Below, piece by piece: positions 36,270-44,149 of a DNA stretch of 64,000 nucleotides (positions within the stretch are counted from its first letter, which is position 1; each line of letters begins with the position of its first letter). A program made the translations under genes and the position numbers. The notes under the pieces are model-generated. The model was not told the DNA's origin and searched no databases. It saw only the letters and a program-made list of their open reading frames with translations. The DNA lies in the NCBI GenBank assembly GCA_023374025.1, contig SIJG01000019.1:587403-651402 (forward strand). Reading direction: 5' to 3'. Source of the DNA: Heterodera schachtii (taxonomy: Eukaryota; Nematoda; Chromadorea; Rhabditida; Heteroderidae).

Positions 36270-36734
36270 TCACTTTCGATTCCCTTTGAAGTTGCCCTTG
36301 TAGTGATTGTTCATTTCGGCAAGTCCGGCGGCAATTGTGACCAGGAGAATGGACACGGCAACATTGTAGTCGCGAAGATGTTCAGCCAAAGCCTCGACGG
36401 CATCTGCTGCTGCGGTTGTCAGCTCATGGGTTCGCTGCCATTGTGATGCGCCAGTTTTTCCAACTTTCCTCCAACTTTCGCCTGATTCTGCCGTTGATTG
36501 GGAAAAAGGAAATGCCCGTTTTTTCTCCATTTTTTGTCCGCCATTTCTTTTTTTATTTGTTTTTTCATTCATTGGCCCTTGCTGAAAAGCCGAACGCAGC
36601 CAATTTTCGGCCATGGCACTTAATTGTGACTGTATGAGTGTTCCAATTTCGGCTTCAATTTGAGGCGCATTGCTGGTTGACGGCGGACAATTCAGGATGC
36701 TCATGTGCATCCGTGCCTTTAATTTCTGATTCAT
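36270..36734 (-). CDS. GC-richer accessory ORF between envelope and 3' LTR (154 aa)
   Basis: ATG at 36734, stop at 36270, only 18 bp from the 3' LTR. Codon use and base composition differ sharply from the AT-rich gag-pol-env. The protein has an N-terminal segment with EAEIGTL (residues 27-33), a Lys/Arg-rich middle (58-75), an Ala-rich amphipathic helix (107-120) and a hydrophobic segment (about 125-138) followed by a short basic tail, which suggests a C-terminally anchored membrane protein. EAEIGTL also occurs in the coiled-coil exon at 11.98 kb. I recognise no family. It may be captured host sequence or an accessory gene. Confidence 0.5.
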   Translation of the reverse strand: MNQKLKARMHMSILNCPPSTSNAPQIEAEIGTLIQSQLSAMAENWLRSAFQQGPMNEKTNKKRNGGQKMEKKRAFPFSQSTAESGESWRKVGKTGASQWQRTHELTTAAADAVEALAEHLRDYNVAVSILLVTIAAGLAEMNNHYKGNFKGNRK

Positions 36735-37056
36735 TTTCAGTCCATAAATTTTTTCTCTTTATGAAAAGTGCTGATTCATTTTCACTCCACAAAATTTTGT
36801 TCTTTATTTCTTTCATAATGTTCAATTTTGAATTGTCACATTCATGTGACCCTCCGAACGCAAATGTTTTTGAATTTGCTTGATTAAATAATAAAATAAA
36901 AATAATATTGTTAATTAAATTTCTGCTAATAATACGGTATCCATTGTAAAATGGTGAAAATTTTATAAATATAAAAATTATTATTAATAAAATAAACAGT
37001 GCTAATGTTGAAAAAATTAAAATAATTAATAAATTCTTCCAATTTAATGCGAACAT
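36655..37056 (-). pseudogene. Envelope C-terminal anchor region of the BEL element
   Basis: Opens with MFALNWKNLL and a long hydrophobic stretch (about residues 9-31) suitable as the membrane anchor of the envelope, then a polar tail. It lies just downstream of the interrupted envelope frame but is displaced from it. The ATG at 37056 is therefore probably an internal Met of the former envelope rather than a true start. The last 80 bp overlap the start of the GC-rich ORF at 36270-36734. Confidence 0.6.
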
Positions 37057-37165
37057 TTTGTTCCATCTGTGACTTTTACAATTTTTATACCATTAACTCT
37101 TATTGCTAATTTAACTGGAGAATATTCAGTCTCGCTTAATATCTTTTTACCTTCTTTTCGAATAT

Positions 37166-39964
37166 TTAATTTTGCTGTTGTAAAAGGAATTTTGGTGTCA
37201 TTTTTTCGATTGGTTTTTCACTGCATGCGCATTCAACTTCTCCTTTTTCCCTATTAATCCAACATTCTCTGCACACTTCTTTATTTAATTTGCATGAAAA
37301 TTTTTTTGCCTCATTTGGGTCATCACATGTCAAATCTGTCAGAAATTCCTTTCCACCATAAATTATATCATTTTTTGACACTATGAAATAATCATTCAAA
37401 ATTGGTGAAATTGGAGGTGTTAATCCTTCCGGTGTAAATGAAAATTTACTCCATTTAACTGTAAGACCAGGAAACATGGTCAATTCTTTAGATTTTGTTT
37501 CGTTCCCGATTGTTAATGTTAAACTCATTTTTAATTCATAATCCCAGCCGGTACATCTAATTAATTCCCAAATTGTTTTTGAGGTTGGTTCTGCATAAGT
37601 TCTATAAAAGAAACATTCCGATGATGGGAGTGCGCATTTATGACCCATTATGTCTCCTTTTTTACAGAAATTGTTTCCTGGAAAATTTTCATAATCTTCC
37701 ATTTCTGGAATTTTTTCATCCATTTTAATGTTTTTGCATTTACTTTTTGTGCATGAACCCATTGTTGGACAGCGTCTTTTTGAAATAACATTTATTTTAT
37801 ATGACCGTAACCATTTTAAAGTTTGTTGGTTACAGTGTAATCGTAAAAATTGTAAAATTAATTCTAATGAACCCATTATTTTTCCTTTATCATCTTTTAA
37901 TGCTAATGAAACTTTTTGTCCAGCGGGTAATATTGTTAATTCGGTTGTTCCACTGACTCTACATACAGAACCATTTGATTGTCTTTCACAGTCTTCGGAA
38001 GTTGACTGAATTGATATTACTTCGGCACCACTGTGCACTAAATCAGGCATTGTCAAACATAAAAATAGTAATATTACAATGCTTCCAAGTCTATATAGTC
38101 TTCTGTTTTTTCTTTTTTGAATTTTTTCTTTTTCTCTTTTTTCAAATTCATTTAATAAACTTTTTTGTATCTCATTGTTAAATGTTTTGTCTATCTTTGG
38201 GTTCAAAGCCCATTTTACCGCCAAATATGGCCCATAAAAACAAATTTTAATAATCCACCATATTTTTATAATAAACTTTATGATAAAACTTGCGATGCAA
38301 ATAATAAAAGAAATAATACAAGTTAGGCCGATTCCTATTAGTATGAGCGTTTCGGTCAACATGCATTCATGATTTGCCAATTTTTTTAGGCAAAATAAAC
38401 ATTTAATTAATTTGCATATTTCCATTGGTGGACAAATAATTTTATTTCTATAAGATTTTCCTTTCTTTGTCCAGTAATTTACGGTACAATAGTGTTCTGT
38501 AATTAATATTTCTTTGCTTAATTCAAATAAATAATTATTTTTAAAAGTCGGTGATCGGCAATGACCCATACAACAAATTTCAAATTTGTTTATTTTTGTT
38601 GGTGTGTTTAATTCTATTCCTTTTGATCCGCATTTAATTTCGCAATCTTTGCATTTTAATTTGACTATGCTTTTCGCTTTGTTATTTTCTTTTGCGTTTG
38701 TAATTTCAAATAAATTTGAACTCATTAATAATATTGTTATAAGTAATACTATGCCTCCTTTTAATAAATAATTTCTTGTTTTTGATCTTGTTGTCATTTG
38801 GTGCGTATTTTTATTATGAACTTCACAAATTTCTTTTTCTTTTATATTTTCTTTTTTATTTTCATCATAACTTTTTGGTTCTAAGGAATTATTCACTTCA
38901 AGTGAGTATATTTTGTTTATTGGTCTTTCGATTATTCTTCCAGTCATTTCTTTGCCTTTTGTTGTCATTTTAATCTGTACGCTTCGAATAGCAGCTTTTT
39001 CTCCATTTAATTTAATTATTTTTTCCATTTTCCAGGTATTTCTGGGATGAAATTCGTCCTCAATTAATACAATTTCATCTATTTTTGGTTCTCGTTTTTG
39101 CTGTGAGTTTGGCCCTTTATGGAACCATTGTGTTCTGTCTCTTAGAACTAATAAATATTCCTTATGCCATCTTTCCCAAAACCACTGCAAAACTTTGTTT
39201 GTTTTTTGCCATTGTCTTTTTAAATGATCTGCTAATTTTTCGGGTTCTGGATTATAATCATCATCATCATCATTGTTTTCCTCATCTTTTTCTGTATTTG
39301 GCATTGTTAATCCCAAATTCAATCCGGGATTTATAAAATCGATTGGACGAAGGGCTCTTTCTCCTTCTGGTTCAATTGAAACATGAGTAATTGGTCTATT
39401 ATTCATTGTCCATTCAACCTCAGTTGTGAATGTACGTAATTCATCCAACTGTAAGACCATTTTACCAAGGGATGCTTTAAAAGCATCTTTGCAAATTTTT
39501 ACCAATCTTTCGGCTAAAGAATTTGCCCATGGTGCTAAGGCTGGTATGAATCGCCATATTATTTTATTTTTGACCAAATAATTTTCTAATTCGTCTCTTG
39601 TTTTTCCACCTCTTGCTTCATATGCTCCGGCTACTTTTGCTGCTAGTCGAAATGTTTGTGCGTTATCAGAAATAATTCGTTTTGGTGTTCCTCTTCTTCT
39701 TGCAAATCGTCTTAAGACTTGTAAAAATGAATAAGTTGATAAATCAAGTACTGGTTCGAGATAAACGGCTCTCGTAATTAGACACGTAATTAATACAATC
39801 CAAAATTTTACTGTTTTCCCATCATTTTTTACTAAAGATGGGCCTAAATAATCAAGTGCTATTGATTCGAAGGGATTTGAAATTTTTACTCTTTCTTCTG
39901 GATGCTGTGGCATTATTGGTAATGCAAATGATGGTCCATTTAATTTTTTGCATGAACTGCACAT
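37166..39964 (-). CDS. BEL/Pao integrase catalytic core fused in frame to a phlebovirus-like envelope (932 aa)
   Basis: Residues 2-5 (CSSC) are the second half of the integrase zinc finger. The DDE core follows with D38 (LDYLG), D100 (SDNAQ) and E152 (AERLV), then the WxxRWHKEYL region of the integrase C-terminus (DUF5641-like, about 245-350). From about residue 390 the same frame becomes an envelope: a signal-like segment (403-420), a Cys-rich ectodomain, long membrane segments (540-580), a second signal-like segment (624-645) and a second Cys-rich ectodomain. This Gn/Gc-like layout fits the phlebovirus-type glycoprotein known in nematode BEL elements. The envelope would need a spliced or internal start. 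A frameshift near 37200 cuts the C-terminus before the membrane anchor, which lies in the next frame. Confidence 0.8.
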   Translation of the reverse strand: MCSSCKKLNGPSFALPIMPQHPEERVKISNPFESIALDYLGPSLVKNDGKTVKFWIVLITCLITRAVYLEPVLDLSTYSFLQVLRRFARRRGTPKRIISDNAQTFRLAAKVAGAYEARGGKTRDELENYLVKNKIIWRFIPALAPWANSLAERLVKICKDAFKASLGKMVLQLDELRTFTTEVEWTMNNRPITHVSIEPEGERALRPIDFINPGLNLGLTMPNTEKDEENNDDDDDYNPEPEKLADHLKRQWQKTNKVLQWFWERWHKEYLLVLRDRTQWFHKGPNSQQKREPKIDEIVLIEDEFHPRNTWKMEKIIKLNGEKAAIRSVQIKMTTKGKEMTGRIIERPINKIYSLEVNNSLEPKSYDENKKENIKEKEICEVHNKNTHQMTTRSKTRNYLLKGGIVLLITILLMSSNLFEITNAKENNKAKSIVKLKCKDCEIKCGSKGIELNTPTKINKFEICCMGHCRSPTFKNNYLFELSKEILITEHYCTVNYWTKKGKSYRNKIICPPMEICKLIKCLFCLKKLANHECMLTETLILIGIGLTCIISFIICIASFIIKFIIKIWWIIKICFYGPYLAVKWALNPKIDKTFNNEIQKSLLNEFEKREKEKIQKRKNRRLYRLGSIVILLFLCLTMPDLVHSGAEVISIQSTSEDCERQSNGSVCRVSGTTELTILPAGQKVSLALKDDKGKIMGSLELILQFLRLHCNQQTLKWLRSYKINVISKRRCPTMGSCTKSKCKNIKMDEKIPEMEDYENFPGNNFCKKGDIMGHKCALPSSECFFYRTYAEPTSKTIWELIRCTGWDYELKMSLTLTIGNETKSKELTMFPGLTVKWSKFSFTPEGLTPPISPILNDYFIVSKNDIIYGGKEFLTDLTCDDPNEAKKFSCKLNKEVCRECWINREKGEVECACSEKPIEKMTPKFLLQQQN

Positions 39965-40037
39965 TTTTAGAATCTTTTTAACAGTTACTCTAACATTTAG
40001 TGCTCAAAATTCTGCTAAAAATTCATTTAGAGTGCTG

Positions 40038-41021
40038 TCAACTTTTCCCATGTTTTGCTTTATTATGAGCTCTCCAAATTAATAATTCTATTATTGGTGC
40101 TCTTTTTGGGAATACAATAGGAAATTTAAAAGAAAATTCCATTTCACATTTCTTAATTCTTGTGTCCATTCTAATTAATCCATCTCTATCAATGAATGTT
40201 TTTATAGTCTGTTGTTTTTCATTATTTTCATTCCACCCATTTTGTCCTTGTTTTAAAATTTCTTTTTCTGCCAATTCAAAATCATTTGGGTTAATAAATT
40301 CGTTATTCGAAATTTTTCTTAAACAAAATGTTTCGGCTGTTTTTCCAGCCTTTTTTAGCCAAATTGCAGCGAATTTTAAAACTTGCGCAAATATTCTAAC
40401 AATTTTGTCCCAATTTTTATATCTTTGGAAAGGTATTATTTCTTGTTTCTTTTCAATTATATTAGTCATCACAATTTCGCTAGTGATTTCGTCATTTTTG
40501 GGGCATTCCTCAATTTTAAAGGAGATTTCATTTGGCCATAAATTTATATCTTCTTTTAACCATTTTGGGCCAGTCCACCACAAAGAATGTAATTTTAATT
40601 CAATTGGTGTGCATCCTCTGCTTCCGACGTCTGCCGGATTTTCTTCTGTTGGAATATATCTGAATTCTATTTCTTGGTGGCTTCGTATCTCGCGCAATCT
40701 GTTTTCTACGAATCTTGGTTGATCTTCCTTTGATTTCACCCAATATAATACAGCTTTTGAATCACACCATAAATATTTTTTATCGATTTTTATATTTAAT
40801 TCTTTTTCTACGTATTTAATAGCTCTAACTCCAATTAAAACGCCTAACAATTCCATTTTTGGTATTGTTATGTTGAGTTTTCGTGGCCTTAATCTGCTTC
40901 TTGCATATAATAAATTAATTTTTAAATTTTCTGATTTTGCCTTTAAATAAACACATGCGGCATATGCATCTTTTGAGGCATCCACGAAAACGTGGAGTTC
41001 CATAATTTCAATTTTATCCAT
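40038..41021 (-). pseudogene. BEL/Pao RNase H and start of integrase
   Basis: RNase H degrades the RNA strand during reverse transcription. The acidic residues are in place: HVFVDAS near the start, IPKMELLG, LWCDSKAVL and NPADVGSRG. The second half is the BEL linker leading to the integrase zinc-binding region, ending in WRAHNKAKHG. There the frame breaks: TGA follows within two codons, and the neighbouring frame hits another TGA before the CxxC half of the zinc finger at 39.96 kb. The domain itself looks intact, but the polyprotein is interrupted on both sides. Confidence 0.85.
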
Positions 41022-41094
41022 AATAATATATCTTTCACATTCAATTGTTACATTTTCCCAAGATTTAGTTACTGCTTTCCATGCATTAATTTTA

Positions 41095-41634
41095 TCAATA
41101 TTTAAATTGTCGTCCCATTTTCTTTCTTCTTCCCAATAAACTTTGAAAAATTATTTTTGCAGGTAAAAGGCATGGGGCTAGCCATCCACATGGATCAAAA
41201 ATAGAATTTAATTCTTTCAGTACTAATCTTCTGCTTAATTTTTCATTTTCATGTATTTTAGGAAAGTTTATAATATACATATCACTTTTAATGCACCAAT
41301 TTATACCCAGTACTTTTGGGTTTTCTTTTATTAAACGATCTTTTTCGGGTATTTGATTATTCACTTCTTCTGAATTGGAAATAAATTCTCTTATATTCAT
41401 TTGTGCCTTTTCGAAAAGTATTTTTAACTTTTTATAATTTCCGATTGCTTCAGCTGAATTATTACATCCAACAAAAATATTGTCTACAAAGGTATTTTGC
41501 TTAACTTCATTAGCTAATTCTGATTTTTCATTTTCTAAATGGTGCCTTACTGTTGCACCTAATAAAAATGGAGATGATATTACGCCGAAAGGCACTCTTT
41601 TGAACCGAAATGCGCAAAGATTTGCTTTTGACAT
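41095..41634 (-). pseudogene. BEL/Pao reverse transcriptase, C-terminal palm and thumb remnant
   Basis: Recognisable by RVPFGVISSPFLLGAT, the block just before the polymerase active site, and FVDN at the place of the YVDD box. GWLAPCLLPAK in the thumb follows. The fingers and first palm part, including motif A with its catalytic Asp, are absent: the sequence jumps from the pre-RT linker at about 41640 straight to the FGV block. About 180 residues typical of the family are missing. A further frame change near 41130 separates it from RNase H. It cannot encode an active polymerase. Confidence 0.85.
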
Positions 41635-42307
41635 ATCGCCCGTCTTTTCTGTGAATTGTGTCTTTAAACATTTTTAATGCAACTTCATCATCTTTTTCCA
41701 TTGGATTATCTTTTATTCCAATTGTTTCTAAATCCCAAATTTTTTCGGATTCATTTTCAGTGCTTTCTAATCCCATTGAAGTGAGAGCACATAATTTATC
41801 ACTTCCATTAATTTCGCCACAAATTATTGGGCCAAAAACTGTATGTACTTTAAATAAACCTTCTTTAAATGGTTCAACTTTTTTAAAGAATCTCCAAAAT
41901 TCTCGCATTCCAATTAAAATGTCTGGCTTTTCTTCAATTAACTCAATTTTACCAGAAATTATATTTGCTCTTTTAATCTTTTTTGTTATTAGATCTATTC
42001 GATTGACAATTATTTCTTCCATACCTCCATCTATTGTTTCGAGTTTTACTAAATATTTTGGAGAATTTAAATGTGTTGGTGTACTTTTTCGAACTGATAA
42101 TGATTCTAATTCTCCTTCGCTTATCTTTGGTGGTTTTAATTTATCGATTAGTTCGTCTGTAGCCATAGCTATTTGACTTCCATTGTCAAAAAAGACTAGA
42201 ACTGATTTCTTCTTACGGTCTAATCCATCATAACTATTTATTCTTTTAGACATCAGTAAAACTTCTTTTTCTTCCAATGTATTTTTTATTGCAGTTGCTG
42301 CTAAATT
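41528..42307 (-). pseudogene. BEL/Pao Pol N-terminus: aspartic protease, then truncated
   Basis: This frame is in phase with gag and separated from it by one TAA. Near its start FFDNGSQ matches the aspartic-protease active-site loop, with Asn where Ser or Thr is usual after the catalytic Asp. Downstream come the linker motifs of BEL protease (DUF1758-like), including ILIGMREFW and GPIICG, then the KDGRY motif that normally leads into the reverse transcriptase. Immediately after KDGRYV the next normal section is missing and the reading frame no longer matches the RT, so the last about 30 residues are out-of-frame. No own ATG is expected, because Pol is made as a fusion with Gag. Confidence 0.8.
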
Positions 42308-43771
42308 TTACCTTGAATTTTGCTTCTGATTAGGTCTATTAAAGGGCAATCGAATTTCTGTTCGGTTTGCACCTGTTCCTTGAAATTCTCTTATGCATAT
42401 TAATTTATTGTGGTCTCCATTGCAGTTAAAACACATTTTTCCTGTGCAATTTATTTTTTCATGTCCTTTTTTGAGACATCGATGACACCTGCTTTGTTCG
42501 TTTATTATTTTCAATCGGTTTTCGTGACCAGTTATTTGTCTACATTTTGAGGGCCAATGCGTTCCGCCACATAAAAAACATTTTGGATTAATTATAGGTG
42601 GACGTGCGTTTTGTTTATTATTTGAATCTTGCGTAAAAAAGACTCTTTGTGGGTTTCTTTCATCGTTTCGGTTATTTCTCGGCTGATTATTTTGCCACTT
42701 GTTATTTTGATTACCAAACTGTCTAAATTGCTTTTGATTATTATTCCAATTTTCTCTTTGCGTTCCTGCTGTTTTATTCATCCTTGTGCATCTTGCAGCT
42801 TCTTCTCTCATGCTAATTATTTCCTCTAAACCTTTTATCAAATCTTCAACATTCCATTCTCTTCCGCTGTCTTTTTCAGCTTTTAATGCTTCTAAAATTA
42901 TATTTCTCGGAAATTTGTTTTTTATTGTCATCATGACATAATCTTTATCTCCTGCGAATCCCAAATTATTTAATTGACGCACAACTCTTTCAACGTCTTC
43001 TAAACAAATTCTTAATGAAATAGCAGCTTCATTGGCCTGTGGTAAATTCAATAATTCATTCTGTAGTGCTTCTTTTATGACTTTTTCATTACCATAAAGT
43101 CGCTTTAGCGCATTTATTACTAAATTATAATTTTCTGCTGTTGGTTGATACCCTCTCATTGCTCGGGCTGCTTTGCCTTTTAGGCTTAACAATAAATAAG
43201 TACATTTTTGTGCTTCGGGAATCGGTTTATCGCCCATATTGGCTTGAAATGCTTGCCAAAAAACTGGCCATGACATTGTGTCTCCATAAAAATTTGGCCA
43301 TGGGAGTTTTGGATAATATACTGGAGGAGCATCAACTCTATTTCCAATTCTTTGCTCATTTCTTTCATTTTCATTTATTCTTTGTTGGTTGGCTTGCGCA
43401 CCTAACTCAACTGATAATGTGTCCGAACCATCGTCTGCTTCATTTACTAAAATTATTTCTATTTCATCGATTGCTTCTCTTGCATCTTCTAACCATTCAG
43501 TTACATGGCGCTGATTTGCGTTCATATTAGCAAAAAGTGCTTCTTCTGCTGCTCGTTCATCACCTTCAATTTCTGTTATATATGTGCGCCATTGTTCAAT
43601 TCTTTCATCAATAAACGTCACTGATCTTTTTATTTTTACCAACGAATTTCTTAATAAATCAATCCCCTCAGGGTCTCTTTGTTGCGCATCAATTACTGGT
43701 CTAATTTCTACCAGTCTTTCAGTTAATTTTCTTAAAGACGGATTTATCCGCATTCTAATAGGACCCGACAT
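42308..43771 (-). CDS. gag: BEL/Pao Gag polyprotein (487 aa)
   Basis: Forms the particle that packages element RNA. I start it at the first ATG (43771); the open frame reaches further only through GTG codons next to the primer-binding site. A coiled N-terminal third is followed by the BEL/Pao gag domain (DUF1759-like) around residues 155-320, with LPWPNFYGD and the Leu-rich core that follows. Three zinc knuckles lie at about residues 398-459: CFLCGGTHWPSKC, CHRCLKKGHEKINC and CFNCNGDHNKLIC. These bind nucleic acid. The frame is complete and ends in a TAA at 42308-42310. The protease frame continues in the same frame after that stop. Confidence 0.9.
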   Translation of the reverse strand: MSGPIRMRINPSLRKLTERLVEIRPVIDAQQRDPEGIDLLRNSLVKIKRSVTFIDERIEQWRTYITEIEGDERAAEEALFANMNANQRHVTEWLEDAREAIDEIEIILVNEADDGSDTLSVELGAQANQQRINENERNEQRIGNRVDAPPVYYPKLPWPNFYGDTMSWPVFWQAFQANMGDKPIPEAQKCTYLLLSLKGKAARAMRGYQPTAENYNLVINALKRLYGNEKVIKEALQNELLNLPQANEAAISLRICLEDVERVVRQLNNLGFAGDKDYVMMTIKNKFPRNIILEALKAEKDSGREWNVEDLIKGLEEIISMREEAARCTRMNKTAGTQRENWNNNQKQFRQFGNQNNKWQNNQPRNNRNDERNPQRVFFTQDSNNKQNARPPIINPKCFLCGGTHWPSKCRQITGHENRLKIINEQSRCHRCLKKGHEKINCTGKMCFNCNGDHNKLICIREFQGTGANRTEIRLPFNRPNQKQNSR

Positions 43772-43775
43772 GTTT

Positions 43776-43788
43776 GGTCGTGGCACCA
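43776..43788 (-). other. tRNA primer-binding site of the BEL element
   Basis: TGGTGCCACGACC on the minus strand lies 6 nt after the end of the 5' LTR. It is complementary to a tRNA 3' end of the form GGCACCA. It overlaps the region just upstream of the gag ATG at 43771. Confidence 0.65.
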
Positions 43789-43794
43789 CTTTAT

Positions 43795-44149
43795 TGACTC
43801 CCTTTTCAGATAGTCAATAAGAATTAATTTAAATATTTAATTTTATTTAAATTAAATTTATTTATTGGATTTCCCAATACTTCAATATATTTTTCACAAT
43901 TTATTAGTGAATTTTGATCGAACAAATTTATTTATTAATGAACGAATTGAACGATAAAAAATGGTGATTTTACAGTTGTTTAAATACGGCAATTTTACAT
44001 AGGCGGGCGCACAGAAATTTAAATGTAAACAATTCTGACTAATAAAAAGGCTTAAAATCACAAAGGTTATGAATTGGTCGTTAAATTTTTATTTTAAACA
44101 GATGAATCATAATATTTTAAAATTCGTCGCAATGATGAAATCAGCGACA
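43795..44149 (-). repeat. 5' LTR of the BEL element (355 bp)
   Basis: Begins TGTCGCTGATTTCATC on the minus strand and ends GAGTCA. It aligns with the 3' LTR at 35906-36252 along its length. Confidence 0.9.

Larger units (their letters stand above)
35906..44149 (-). mobile_element. BEL/Pao LTR retrotransposon with envelope, decayed
   Basis: An 8.24-kb element on the minus strand. LTRs at 43795-44149 (5') and 35906-36252 (3') start TGTC and end CA. A primer-binding site directly follows the 5' LTR. The order gag, protease, reverse transcriptase, RNase H, integrase, envelope fits BEL/Pao. Nematode BEL elements with a phlebovirus-like envelope are known. Frameshifts, stops and an internal deletion in the reverse transcriptase show this copy is not autonomous. 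The two LTRs differ at many positions and by short indels, so it is not a recent insertion. No matching target duplication is seen: the flanks are TGTAT on the left and TATCA on the right. Confidence 0.95.

Noticed and set aside
37728..38009. Plus-strand open frames across the BEL element (also 40162-40722, 41658-42176, 43141-43530)
   Set aside because: Antisense shadows of the gag, pol and env frames.
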